This document shows positions 8,541 to 17,502 of a DNA stretch of 64,000 nt, one piece after another. The notes beneath the pieces were generated by a model. It made no database searches, was not told the DNA's origin, and was given only the letters and a program-made list of their open reading frames with translations. Within the stretch, counting starts at the first letter, position 1; every line of letters begins with the position of its first letter. Origin of the DNA: Mycobacterium sherrisii (GTDB taxonomy: Bacteria; Actinomycetota; Actinomycetes; Mycobacteriales; Mycobacteriaceae); contig NZ_LQPT01000023.1 in NCBI RefSeq assembly GCF_002102355.1, positions 62,001-126,000 of the forward strand, read 5' to 3'. Position numbers and translations under genes: made by a program.

Positions 8541-9866
8541 TCACTCGAAGTGTGACTTGGCGATCTGCCCGTGCACACCGACCGTGCGGTCGACGACCTG
8601 GGAGACGGTGAAGTCCGCGGCGGCGGACAGGTACGCATATGCCGTCGCGCGATCCATGCCCTTGTCGGTCTCCAGGAAGTCCAGCGCATTGACGACCGCT
8701 CGGCGCATCGCCACGTCGAGATCGGCGGGCTGCCCGTCCCGCCCGGCGTCGGGGCTGGAGAGCCCGATCGGCACCCAGAGATCGGCGGTTTCGCCGAAGG
8801 GGTAGCGATAGGCCACCGACGGGGCATCGCCGGATCCCGGCTTGCACACGGTGAGCCGGAAGGTGCCGCGCAGCGATCCCTCCATCGCCGTCAGAGCGAC
8901 CTCACCGTCGCCCATCGCGTGGTGCGGGTCGCCGACATAGAACAGCGCGCCCTCGGCGAACACGGGAAGGTAGAAGGTCGAGCCGACGTTGAGCAATCGA
9001 ATGTCGATGTTGCCGCCGCCCAGCGTGGGCGGCACCGAATTGGCGCTCGCCGCAGTGAGATCGGAATCCTGTGAGAACGCGACACCCATCATGCCCATGA
9101 ACGGATTGAGCGGGAATCGGACTGCGGTGTTCCGGTAGCGCATGACGCCACGACCGTTTTCGATGGCGGTGAAGGTGCAGACGTGGCCGTAGTTCGCGGG
9201 GTCCGGGTTGGGGCGATGGTCCTGACTCACCGGGGGCATGACCTCGTCGAGGGTGATGCCCGCGGGGGCCCTGCCCTCGGCGGTCTGGGCCAAAGCACCC
9301 TTACCGTGCCGACTCGAGACGACACCGTAGGGCACCCGCGGTGTCGCCTCCAGGGTCTCGATCTTGAGCACATCTCCGGGTTGGGCACTCTCGACGAACA
9401 CTGGACCGGTCACCACGTGGGGCCCGTCTCTGTCAAAATCCCTTAGCGTGCGCCGATATTCGCCTGCGATAGCGATGGCGTCGGCCAGGACGTCGGTCTG
9501 CGGCACACCCTTTGCGCCGAAGTACGCGACGGGATCGCGGCCCTGATCCTCGAGGATGCCCTCATGGGAAACCGCGTCGATGGTGATGGTTTCGCCGGAC
9601 TTCATCTGCAGTACCGGGGTGGCATGCACGTTCGGGACGTAACCCCACAGCACCTGGTCCGGGGTGGACTGCAAATAATGCTGCCCCGCGATCGTTCCCT
9701 GGCCCGGCTGCAATACCCGGACGGCACCCGAACCGGCCACCGCTGGCCCGGCTTCACCGACCACGCCGACGCCGCGACGCAGGGCCGCAACGGCATGGTC
9801 GAAATCGGGCCGGCCGACTCCCGCGACGACGGTGTCGTGTGCGCTCTGTGCAAAACTCTGGTCCAT
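8541..9866 (-). CDS. Acetamidase/formamidase-family protein
   Basis: About 441 residues, matching the FmdA/AmdA family: HATPVLQMKSGETITIDAVSHEG near the N-terminus, then GPVFVESAQPGDVLKIETL, the Gly-rich PTLGGGNIDIRLLNVG, and GDPHHAMGDGEVALTAMEG, the metal- and active-site-rich block of this family. It would hydrolyse a short amide to ammonia and a carboxylate. The frame remains open to 10049, but the ATG at 9866 is preceded by GGAGATCG, a good ribosome site, and begins the family-like sequence. It is divergent from the TetR gene at 10065. Substrate unknown. Confidence 0.88.
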   Translation of the reverse strand: MDQSFAQSAHDTVVAGVGRPDFDHAVAALRRGVGVVGEAGPAVAGSGAVRVLQPGQGTIAGQHYLQSTPDQVLWGYVPNVHATPVLQMKSGETITIDAVSHEGILEDQGRDPVAYFGAKGVPQTDVLADAIAIAGEYRRTLRDFDRDGPHVVTGPVFVESAQPGDVLKIETLEATPRVPYGVVSSRHGKGALAQTAEGRAPAGITLDEVMPPVSQDHRPNPDPANYGHVCTFTAIENGRGVMRYRNTAVRFPLNPFMGMMGVAFSQDSDLTAASANSVPPTLGGGNIDIRLLNVGSTFYLPVFAEGALFYVGDPHHAMGDGEVALTAMEGSLRGTFRLTVCKPGSGDAPSVAYRYPFGETADLWVPIGLSSPDAGRDGQPADLDVAMRRAVVNALDFLETDKGMDRATAYAYLSAAADFTVSQVVDRTVGVHGQIAKSHFE

Positions 9867-10064
9867 TGACGATCTCCGGCTTGTCCAATCACTCGGCGTG
9901 CTCCACGGAGCCTTGCAGTCATGAATCGGCAGAGCCAATAGGAATTCGTGATGAGCGCCATTCGATTTCCTGATGGTGGCGCACATTACATTCGAGTTCG
10001 GCCGGCGGCGAGCCGAATTCGCGGACTCGGGTGCGGGTCCGGCCGGCACGGATATGGTGGGCAG

Positions 10065-10658
10065 ATGTCTGTGTCAGCCACGTCGATGTCCGTCGCGGGA
10101 CGAAAACGGACCGCGACGCGACAACGCATCGCGCAGGCCGCCGCTCAGCTGGTGCTCAGTCGCGGCCTGGCCGGTGCGACCGTGGATCACATCGCAGAAA
10201 CGGCCGCGATCAGCCGGGCGACGTTCTTTCGTTACTTCAATTCGAAGGAAGACGCCGTCGCCGAGGGGATGAACAAGCACTGGCTGGACCGGATCACCGC
10301 CGCGCTGGCTGCCCAACCCCCGGGATTGAGCGCGGTGGAAGCCGTCGCGGGCGCTTTCGGTGACCTCGGGCGGGAGTTCGGCGAGATCGAGCAACAGGTG
10401 CGCGAGTTGGCCACCCTGACTCGCTCCTCGGAGACCCTCGACGCGTGGACGCTACGCATCTATGTGCGCTACGAGGCGGCGATCGCTGAGCTCATTGCGC
10501 CGCGAATGCTCGGTGTGGCACAACATGATCCGCGGCCACGATTGATCGGGGCGCTGGCCATGGCGGCGGTGCGCCTCGCGCTCGACGACTGGTTGCGCGA
10601 CGGGGGATCGTTACCCGATCGGGTGCGCCGCGGATTGGCGGCAATCACCGTCGACTAG
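10065..10658 (+). CDS. TetR-family transcriptional regulator
   Basis: About 197 residues from the ATG at 10065, which follows GGTGGGCAG. An in-frame ATG at 10086 is an alternative start. The N-terminal HTH reads GATVDHIAETAAISRATFFRY, then FNSKEDAV, a typical TetR DNA-binding end. The rest is an all-helical ligand domain. It is divergent from the amidase gene, and the gap carries a TTCGGC/GCCGAA inverted repeat (9997-10002 and 10012-10017) that could be its operator. It runs convergent with the LacI gene, 7 bp apart. Ligand unknown. Confidence 0.88.
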   Translation: MSVSATSMSVAGRKRTATRQRIAQAAAQLVLSRGLAGATVDHIAETAAISRATFFRYFNSKEDAVAEGMNKHWLDRITAALAAQPPGLSAVEAVAGAFGDLGREFGEIEQQVRELATLTRSSETLDAWTLRIYVRYEAAIAELIAPRMLGVAQHDPRPRLIGALAMAAVRLALDDWLRDGGSLPDRVRRGLAAITVD

Positions 10659-10665
10659 CTGTTGG

Positions 10666-11667
10666 TCAGGTCGAGGCCCGCACGATCAGGCGACCGATAT
10701 CCGTCGGTTCGCCGCATGGCGCGCCGCGATACCCGATCCGTTCGAAGAGTGCCGCAAGGGCGATGTCGGCGACGGCGCGCGGGTCGAACTGCACCGTGGT
10801 CAACGGCGGACTGCTCACCAACCCCATGGGGCTGGCGTCCACGCCGATGACCGCAAGATCGCGCGGGCAGCGCAGTCCCGCTTCGTGAATCCCGTGCAGC
10901 ACAAGGCAGGCGATGTCGTCGCTTTGGGCGCACACCGCCGTCACCCCGGCGCCCACCCACTCCCGCACCATGTCTGCGGCGTTGTCCACCGTCACCTCGC
11001 CCACGGCCAACGGCGGCAGGTCGCGCGCTTTCGCGGCGCGCAACAGGCCGTGGTACCAGTAGTCGCCCAATTGCCGCCATCGCTGAATCGCGGTGTAGGC
11101 GAACGCGATCCGTCGGTGGCCGCGGGAGACCAGGTGCGCGATCCGTAGCTCTCCGATGGACCGGCGCGGATCGCCGAGGGCGGGCAGGGTGCCTATCTCG
11201 ATGGTCGGGATGCCCGCGGACCGCACCACGTTCGAGGCGGCGACGCTCAGCGGAAACAGGCTGATCACCGCCACCGGATCGAGGTTCTCGATCGCGTCGA
11301 CGACATGCTGATCGTCGTCGGTCTCGAAGACCTGCACCTGTAGCAGACCGCGTCGGGCCAGTTCGGTGGTCATCCGGCTGCCGGCCAGCATCGGCAGCTC
11401 GCCCACCGCGACCTGGGGCACCACGTAGAGGACCACACCACTGCGCCCCCGCGCGAGGTTGCGCGCGGCGAGATTGGGTCGGTAGCCAAGCAGGTCGGCG
11501 GCACGGTGGACCGCCTCGCGGGTGCGGGCCGAGATGCGACGACCCTCGGCGTTGTTCAATACATAACTGACCGTCGCCGTTGACACGCTGGCCAACCGCG
11601 CAACATCGGCGTTGGTGGGCCGCGCCGGCTTATCCGCGGTCATCGCGTCACCTTCCGGGCCGGTCAT
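10666..11667 (-). CDS. LacI-family transcriptional regulator
   Basis: A 333-residue LacI/GalR-type protein. The N-terminal HTH includes NADVARLASVSTATVSYVLN followed by the hinge helix YRPNLAARNLARGRSG. A periplasmic-binding-protein-like ligand domain follows, with VIGVDASPMGLVSSPPLTTV near the C-terminus. The start may be GTG/ATG 11667 or the internal ATG at 11643; both keep the HTH. It is divergent from the amidohydrolase/CoA-transferase operon, which it probably controls through the TGGACT-AAT-AGTCCA palindrome between them. Ligand unknown. Confidence 0.9.
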   Translation of the reverse strand: MTGPEGDAMTADKPARPTNADVARLASVSTATVSYVLNNAEGRRISARTREAVHRAADLLGYRPNLAARNLARGRSGVVLYVVPQVAVGELPMLAGSRMTTELARRGLLQVQVFETDDDQHVVDAIENLDPVAVISLFPLSVAASNVVRSAGIPTIEIGTLPALGDPRRSIGELRIAHLVSRGHRRIAFAYTAIQRWRQLGDYWYHGLLRAAKARDLPPLAVGEVTVDNAADMVREWVGAGVTAVCAQSDDIACLVLHGIHEAGLRCPRDLAVIGVDASPMGLVSSPPLTTVQFDPRAVADIALAALFERIGYRGAPCGEPTDIGRLIVRAST

Positions 11668-11745
11668 GCCTCATGGTGGCACGCGGCGACGACCGATTAC
11701 GCGAGATCCGGCAAATATCCGCCCGGATTGCACCGCCCATTTCTA

Positions 11746-11760
11746 TGGACTAATAGTCCA
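11746..11760. promoter_or_regulatory. Candidate LacI-type operator
   Basis: TGGACT-AAT-AGTCCA is a perfect 6-3-6 inverted repeat between the LacI gene and the amidohydrolase gene. A related sequence, CTACTAGTC, is at 11851-11859, just before the amidohydrolase ribosome site, and matches CTAATAGTC in 8 of 9 bases. Two sites about 100 bp apart would suit a LacI-type tetramer. Binding is inferred. Confidence 0.5.
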
Positions 11761-11881
11761 CAGCATCAATTGAATCGCGGCCGGCAAATTGGGCGGTGAT
11801 TACGGATTCGGTCCGCCGGACGGCATTGACGGGTGCGGGAAGATCATTGTCTACTAGTCGCTGTAGCGAGGGAAGTGTGGC

Positions 11882-13237
11882 ATGGACAAAGACGATCTGA
11901 TCCTGATCAGTGTGGATGACCACATCGCCGAACCGGCGGACATGTTCGATGCGCACGTGCCCGCCAAGTACAAGCACCTCGCCCCCCAGGTGGTCCTCGA
12001 ACCGGACGGTATCCAGCAGTGGTACTACGGCCAGCTGCGGGGGCGGAACATGGGCCTCAACGCGGTCGCGGGCAAGCCGCGCGAGATGTACAACATCGAC
12101 GCCTCGCGCTACGACGAGATGCGGCCGGGCTGCTTCAACGTCGACGAGCGTGTCCGGGACATGAATGCCGGCGGACAATTGGCGGGCCTGAATTTCCCGA
12201 ACTTCACCGGGTTCTCCGGGCAAGTCCTCAACCAGGGTCCCGACCGCGACGTCAACCTGGTGATGATCAAGGCATACAACGATTGGCACGTCGACGAATG
12301 GTGTGCCGCCTACCCGGGCCGGTTCATTCCGTGCGGCATTCTGCCGTTGTTCGACGTCGCCGAGGCGGCCAGGGAAGTCAAGCGGCTGGCCGACAAGGGC
12401 TGTCATGCCGTGACGTTCTCGGAGAATCCGGAAGCATTGCAAATGCCCAGCATTCACACCAAGTATTGGTATCCGCTGTTCGAGGCGGTCTGCGAGAACA
12501 AGACGGTGTTGTGTACGCATGTCGGGTCGGCATCCCGATCCCCGCAGGTGTCCACCGACGCGCCACCCAGCGTGCAGATGACGGCATCGTCGATGATGAG
12601 CATGTTCACCTTCACCGAGCTGATCTGGGCCGAGTTCTGGGCCGACTTCCCCGACCTGAAATTCTCGCTGACCGAGGGCGACGTCGGCTGGATCCCTTAT
12701 TTCCTGTGGCGGGCCGAGCATGTCTACCACCGGCACTCGGGGTGGACGCTCGCGACCTTTCCGCCGGGCTATGACGGTCCCGCGGACGTGTTCAAGCGGC
12801 ATTTCTTCACCTGCTTCATCAGCGACAAAGTCGGTGTGCGCAACATGGAGTGGTTCAACGAGGACATGCTGTGCTGGGAATCGGACTTTCCGCATTCCGA
12901 CAGCAACTGGCCGTTCGCGCCCGAGGACATCATCGCCAACATGGGCCACCTCGACGACGCGACCATCAACAAGATCACCCACGAAAATGCCATGGCGGCA
13001 TACTCATTCGACCCCTTCCGGCACATACCGAAGGAACACGCCCGGGTCGGCCGGCTGCGCGCGCAGGCCACCGACGTCGACGTGGTCACCCACGTCGGCC
13101 GGCAAGCCAGCCAGCGCGACCGCGACGCGTGGACCCGGATGACGCAATTTGCCCTGCAGGCCCAGGCCGCGGCGCAGACGCCGGTGACCGCCGAGGCGTC
13201 CGGGATCGCCGGCCGCGCGACGACGCTGGGCAACTGA
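11882..13237 (+). CDS. Amidohydrolase-family metal-dependent hydrolase
   Basis: A 451-residue Amidohydro_2 (TIM-barrel) protein. Visible metal and active-site markers are SVDDHIAEP near residue 10, CTHVGSAS near residue 212 and the C-terminal CWESDFPHSDS near residue 337. Many proteins of this kind in mycobacteria are annotated as hydrolases or decarboxylases, and the reaction cannot be told. GGGAAG precedes the ATG at 11882. The CoA-transferase gene starts 2 bp after its stop, so the two are surely co-transcribed and probably work in one pathway. The upstream region carries the candidate LacI operators. Confidence 0.87.
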   Translation: MDKDDLILISVDDHIAEPADMFDAHVPAKYKHLAPQVVLEPDGIQQWYYGQLRGRNMGLNAVAGKPREMYNIDASRYDEMRPGCFNVDERVRDMNAGGQLAGLNFPNFTGFSGQVLNQGPDRDVNLVMIKAYNDWHVDEWCAAYPGRFIPCGILPLFDVAEAAREVKRLADKGCHAVTFSENPEALQMPSIHTKYWYPLFEAVCENKTVLCTHVGSASRSPQVSTDAPPSVQMTASSMMSMFTFTELIWAEFWADFPDLKFSLTEGDVGWIPYFLWRAEHVYHRHSGWTLATFPPGYDGPADVFKRHFFTCFISDKVGVRNMEWFNEDMLCWESDFPHSDSNWPFAPEDIIANMGHLDDATINKITHENAMAAYSFDPFRHIPKEHARVGRLRAQATDVDVVTHVGRQASQRDRDAWTRMTQFALQAQAAAQTPVTAEASGIAGRATTLGN

Positions 13238-13239
13238 GC

Positions 13240-15570
13240 GTGGCGCACGCACCGTTCGACACCTGGCGGGTGCTGGAGCTGTCCAACGGGATCGCCGTGT
13301 CCTACGCCGCGAAGATGTTCGCCGACGGCGGCGCCGAGGTGGTGAAATTTGAATCCGCGCAAGGCGATTCACTGCGATCCCGATCGGCCGGCGGGCCGCC
13401 CGGGGCCCTGTTCGAATACCTGGCCGCGGGCAAGAGATCGGTCAACGATCCCGCGGCAGCGGCCGCGCTGCTGGCCGGCGCCGACATCGTGCTCACCGAC
13501 CTGACCGACGGCTGGACGCTCGGCGACATCACGGCGCACACCGGCCCGTCGGCGGTGGTCGTCAGCGTCACCCCGTTCGGGACCGCGGGACCCTATGTCG
13601 ACGACCGCGTCGTCGCCAATGAGTTCATCCTGCAAGCGATGTGCGGCTCGACGGCCGGGCGCGGCTGGCCGGGCGACGAGCCGGTGCAGGCGGGCGGTCA
13701 GCTCGGGGAGTGGCTGGCGGGCTCGTTCGCCGCAGCCGTCGCTGTGGCCGCGGCCCGGCACAGCGTCCGCGGCGGTCCGGGCGAGGTCATCGACGTCTCC
13801 ACCTACGAGGCGATGGCGATCGCGATGGGCGGGCTGTCCGCCATGTCGGCCAGCGTCCTGGGCGCGGATTCGCTGCTGCGGCAACGCAGTTTGGAACTAC
13901 CGTCGATCGTCCCGACGGCCGACGGCCTGGTGGGTTTCTGCACGATCACCGCCCAGCAGTTCCAGGACTTCCTGGTCATGATCGACCGTGCCGACCTGAT
14001 CGACGATGCCGACCTGGCCTCGTTCACCGGCCGCGTCGAGCGTCGCGACGAGTTCCTAAGCATGGTCACCCAGTGGACCGAAGCCAGGACCACACAGGAG
14101 ATCGTCGATCTCGCGGTGGCCTTCCGAATCCCGGTGGCGCCCATCGGAATGCCCGCGACCCTGCCCACCGTCGACCACTTCGTCGAGCGCGGCGTGTTCG
14201 TCGAGTCCGAGCTCGGGGTCCTGCAGCCGCGCGTACCCTACCGCAGCGCGGCCATTGTGACCCGGGCGCCCGGACGGCCACCGCTGCCGGGTGCCGACAA
14301 CGGTCGCGTCCAGTGGCCGGCACGGCCGCAGGGTCCGAAACTCGCCGACCCGGATGCACTTCCGCTCTCCGACATCAGGGTCACCGACTTCACCGCATTC
14401 TGGGCGGGCCCGGTGGCCACCCAATTTCTCGGCGCACTCGGCGCCGACGTGATCAAGCTGGAAGGGGTTCGCCGCCCCGACGGCATGCGATTCTCCGCGG
14501 GCCGGCCTCCGGACTGGGACCAGTGGTGGGAATGGGGCCCGGTCTTCTTGTGCAGCAACAACAACAAGCGCGGCATCAGCGTCGAGCTCAGCACCGACGC
14601 CGGGCGCGCGCTCGCGCTAGACCTGATCGGTGCCAGCGATCTGGTCATCGAGAACTTTTCCCCCAGGGTGATGCGGCATTTCGGGTTGCAGTGGGACGCG
14701 GTGCACGCCGCGAATCCGCGCGCCGTCATGGTCCGGATGCCGGCCTTCGGCCTGGACGGTCCATGGCGAGACCGAGTGGGTTTCGCACAGACGATGGAAC
14801 AGGCGACCGGTATGGCGTGGATGACCGGACATGCCGACGGCCCACCGGTCATTCCGCGCGGAGTATGCGATCCCCTCGCCGGGTTGCACGCGGCCTTCGC
14901 GGCCATCGCGGCGCTGGTCATCCGGGATCGGGAGGGCATCGGGCTGCACGTCGAGTCCACGATGGTGGAGTCGGCCCTCAACGTCGCGGCCGAAATGCTG
15001 CTGGAGTACTCCCGCAACGGGATTCGCATGTGCCGACGGGGCAATCGAGGCCCGGGGGCAATGCCCCAGGGTTTGTACCGCTGCCAGGGCGAAGACGAGT
15101 GGATCGCCCTGGCCGCGCTGACCGACGCCGCGCGCACTGGCCTGGCCGGGCTCCTCAACCAGCCAGACATTGGCGGCGACGCGGCGAGGTGGGCCGAACG
15201 TGTCGACGAAATCGACAAGCTGATCTCGGCCTGGACCGCACGCCGCCCGGCGGCCGAGGCGGTTCGCGCCCTGCGGGCGGCACAGCTGGCCGCCGCGCGG
15301 GTGACCGACGCGTCGTCGTTGCTGAGCGACCCGCACCTGCTCGCCCGGGGATTCTGGGAATCCGTCGACCATCCGGTCGTCGGTGAATTCCTATGCACCG
15401 GAATGCCTTTCACCTTCGCCGGGAAGCCGCGACGGTGGATCCGCCGAGCCTCACCGAGGTACGGGCAGCACACCCGCGAGGTGTTGGCCGAGGTGCTGGG
15501 ACGTGGCCCGGACGAACTGGCCCGGTTGCGGGCGGCGGGCGCGACCAGTGACCGACCGGCAGGCTTGTGA
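13240..15570 (+). CDS. Double-domain CaiB/BaiF (family III) CoA-transferase
   Basis: The frame is open upstream, but the real start is the GTG at 13240, just after the amidohydrolase stop. The product has about 776 residues, twice the usual length, with two family III CoA-transferase units in tandem. Unit 1 (about 1-360) starts WRVLELSNGIAVSYAAKMFADGGAE-like. Unit 2 (about 370-760) has DFTAFWAGPVATQFLGALGA and a CDPLAGLHAAFA segment that fits the catalytic Asp. Unit 1 has GGQLGEWLAG at the equivalent place, with Glu for Asp, so the units may differ in activity. The enzyme should move CoA between carboxylic acids. Confidence 0.88.
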   Translation: MAHAPFDTWRVLELSNGIAVSYAAKMFADGGAEVVKFESAQGDSLRSRSAGGPPGALFEYLAAGKRSVNDPAAAAALLAGADIVLTDLTDGWTLGDITAHTGPSAVVVSVTPFGTAGPYVDDRVVANEFILQAMCGSTAGRGWPGDEPVQAGGQLGEWLAGSFAAAVAVAAARHSVRGGPGEVIDVSTYEAMAIAMGGLSAMSASVLGADSLLRQRSLELPSIVPTADGLVGFCTITAQQFQDFLVMIDRADLIDDADLASFTGRVERRDEFLSMVTQWTEARTTQEIVDLAVAFRIPVAPIGMPATLPTVDHFVERGVFVESELGVLQPRVPYRSAAIVTRAPGRPPLPGADNGRVQWPARPQGPKLADPDALPLSDIRVTDFTAFWAGPVATQFLGALGADVIKLEGVRRPDGMRFSAGRPPDWDQWWEWGPVFLCSNNNKRGISVELSTDAGRALALDLIGASDLVIENFSPRVMRHFGLQWDAVHAANPRAVMVRMPAFGLDGPWRDRVGFAQTMEQATGMAWMTGHADGPPVIPRGVCDPLAGLHAAFAAIAALVIRDREGIGLHVESTMVESALNVAAEMLLEYSRNGIRMCRRGNRGPGAMPQGLYRCQGEDEWIALAALTDAARTGLAGLLNQPDIGGDAARWAERVDEIDKLISAWTARRPAAEAVRALRAAQLAAARVTDASSLLSDPHLLARGFWESVDHPVVGEFLCTGMPFTFAGKPRRWIRRASPRYGQHTREVLAEVLGRGPDELARLRAAGATSDRPAGL

Positions 15571-15571
15571 C

Positions 15572-15901
15572 ATGGCGGTCACGCTGTGCGTACCGCCGCG
15601 CGCCGGCGAATTGTGCGCGCCGGTGCGGTTTCTGGTGCGCCGCGAGTCGGTCGTGATGGAACTGACCGCGCGGCACCGCATCACCCGCGTCGAGTGGGAT
15701 GAGGGCGAGCGCGCGGTGGCGATGGTCGTCGAGATCACCGACCCGCAAACGTCGCGGCCCGTCGACGTGCGCATCGACGTGGTCATCGCCGGAACCCGTG
15801 CCACCGACACGCGCACCAGGATGATCGGCACCGTCGTTCGCGACAGAAAGGACTATGAGGTACTCGGCACCTATCTAGGGGTAGTAGCAGATGAAAACTG
15901 A
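15572..15901 (+). CDS. Conserved small protein, unknown function
   Basis: About 109 residues, beta-strand-rich by eye, with no signal peptide or membrane helix. I place the start at ATG 15572, immediately after the CoA-transferase stop (TGACATG). A GTG at 15548, overlapping that gene by 23 bp, is possible. The sequence alternates charged and aliphatic residues (VVMELTARHRITRVEWDEGE and later DVRIDVVIAG), which suggests a small beta-barrel or sandwich. I do not recognise the family. It sits inside the operon between the CoA-transferase and the second thiolase-like gene, so it likely serves the same pathway. Confidence 0.6.
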   Translation: MAVTLCVPPRAGELCAPVRFLVRRESVVMELTARHRITRVEWDEGERAVAMVVEITDPQTSRPVDVRIDVVIAGTRATDTRTRMIGTVVRDRKDYEVLGTYLGVVADEN

Positions 15902-15913
15902 AGAGCCGCACGG

Positions 15914-17083
15914 GTGAGCGCGACCCGCACCGCCGCGATCGTCGGCGTGCACAACACCCGCCAGGGCCGGCGCCTGGACGGTGAGACGTCGCGAAGCCTG
16001 GCCGTCCAGGCGATCCGGGGTGCCCTCGACGATGCCGGGCTCACCCTCGACGACGTCGACGGGATCAGCGCAAGCCCACACTCGACGGCGTTGATCTATG
16101 ACCTGCGCCTCGGCCCGGCGTGGCAGGGACTGGCCTTCGGCGTCGGGATGATCACCGAGGCGGTCACCGCGATCGAACACGGGATGGCCGACGTCGTGGT
16201 GCTCGTCGCCGCCCAAGCCGGCGAATACCGTGATCACGAGGCCACCGCGCCGTGGACCCGCCCCGAGAACGAGTTCGTCGCGCCCTGGGGCATGTTCACC
16301 ACCGCGGAGTTCGCACTGATCGCGCGGCGGCACATGCACGTCTATGGCACCACCCGCGAACAGTTGTCCATGGTGGCGGCGACCATCCGCAACAACGGAT
16401 CACAGAACCCCGAAGCGGTGTACTACCAACGCGGTCCGTTCACCCCCGACGACATCACCGCCTCGCGCCCGATTGCCGATCCGTTCCACCTGCTCGACTG
16501 CGCCACCACCTCCGAAGGCGGTTGCGCGCTGGTGGTCGCCAACATCGACAAAGTCTTGGACAAGGGGGACGTGGCACGCCGCCCCATCTACGTGCTGGGC
16601 AGTGGCGCCGATTTCCACGGCCCGTCGTATCAGCACCCACCTGCCTGGGACCTCACCGGCCGCCGGGGCGACCATGTGAACGGCGTCGTCGGCAGACGGG
16701 CGGCCGCACGCGCGTTCCGGCACGCCGGAATTCGGCCCGACGATGTCGACGTGCTGGAACTCTACGACCCGTTCTCGTTCGAGATCATTCGTCAGCTGGA
16801 GGCTTTCGGGTTCTGCGGCGACGGCGAAGGCGGGCCGTTCGTCGCCGACGGTCACATCGCGATCGGTGGCAGCCACCCGATCACCACCGATGGAGGAACC
16901 ATGTCGTTCAGTCATGCCGGGTCCAACCCGCAGATGATGCAACGGGCCGTGCGGGCTGTTCAGCAATTGCGCGGTGAGGCGGGGCCGCTTCAGGTCCGGG
17001 ATGCACACATCGCGCTGTGCAGCAACGGGGGAGCCGGTGCCCTGTTCACCACCGTGCTGCTGCTCGGAGACGAGCCGCGGTGA
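15914..17083 (+). CDS. Thiolase-like lipid-transfer protein (second copy)
   Basis: A 389-residue thiolase-fold protein from GTG 15914. As in the copy at 4543, the thiolase nucleophile Cys is not found where expected. The region VLELYDPFSFEIIRQLEAFGF near residue 280 matches the Tyr-containing block of Ltp-type proteins. The C-terminal TTDGGTMSFSHAGSNPQMMQ and ALCSNGGAGALFT blocks are typical of the family. It overlaps the following DUF35 gene by 4 bp (GTGA), giving a tightly coupled Ltp-DUF35 pair that could act as a retro-aldolase on a beta-hydroxyacyl-CoA. Substrate unknown. Confidence 0.85.
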   Translation: MSATRTAAIVGVHNTRQGRRLDGETSRSLAVQAIRGALDDAGLTLDDVDGISASPHSTALIYDLRLGPAWQGLAFGVGMITEAVTAIEHGMADVVVLVAAQAGEYRDHEATAPWTRPENEFVAPWGMFTTAEFALIARRHMHVYGTTREQLSMVAATIRNNGSQNPEAVYYQRGPFTPDDITASRPIADPFHLLDCATTSEGGCALVVANIDKVLDKGDVARRPIYVLGSGADFHGPSYQHPPAWDLTGRRGDHVNGVVGRRAAARAFRHAGIRPDDVDVLELYDPFSFEIIRQLEAFGFCGDGEGGPFVADGHIAIGGSHPITTDGGTMSFSHAGSNPQMMQRAVRAVQQLRGEAGPLQVRDAHIALCSNGGAGALFTTVLLLGDEPR

Positions 17084-17496
17084 CGCTCTTGCGACCGCAG
17101 ACCGGTCCACTGCCGCACGCGAGCAGCCCGCTCAGTGTGCCGTTCTGGCAAGGGTGTCAGGCGCAAGAACTGCGCTACCAACACTGCGGCGCGTGTGGGC
17201 AGGCCAACTTCCCCCCGACCGAGCACTGCCGCGGCTGTCTGTCCACCCGGCTGCACTGGGCGCGCAGCGCCGGACTCGGCGAAATCTACAGCTGGACAGT
17301 GGTTTACCGGCCGGTCACGCCCGAATTCGAACCGCCCTACGCCCCGGCGATCATCACCCTGGACGAGGGGTATCAGATGCTCACCAACATCGTCGGCGTG
17401 GCGGCCGACGAGCTGGCGATCGGTATGCGCGTGCGGGTACGGTTCCACGTCGTCGGCCCGGATCTGACGCTGCCCTGCTTCACCAGCGCGAGGTAG
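17080..17496 (+). CDS. DUF35 zinc-ribbon/OB-fold protein
   Basis: About 138 residues. The start is GTG 17080, overlapping the thiolase-like gene's stop as GTGA. Open frame further upstream is a shadow. The N-terminal zinc ribbon is intact: HCGACGQANFPPTEHCRGCL carries the four Cys. The OB-fold follows with GEIYSWTVVYRPV and the closing IGMRVRVRF. Such proteins bind next to thiolase-like partners and are thought to be acyl-CoA binding or scaffold subunits. It contrasts with the Cys-less DUF35 at 5755. Confidence 0.88.
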   Translation: MTLLRPQTGPLPHASSPLSVPFWQGCQAQELRYQHCGACGQANFPPTEHCRGCLSTRLHWARSAGLGEIYSWTVVYRPVTPEFEPPYAPAIITLDEGYQMLTNIVGVAADELAIGMRVRVRFHVVGPDLTLPCFTSAR

Positions 17497-17502
17497 TCCA
17501 CC

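Noticed and set aside
12850-13239. Upstream extension of the CoA-transferase frame
   Set aside because: It overlaps the amidohydrolase gene in another frame and shows no CoA-transferase sequence.
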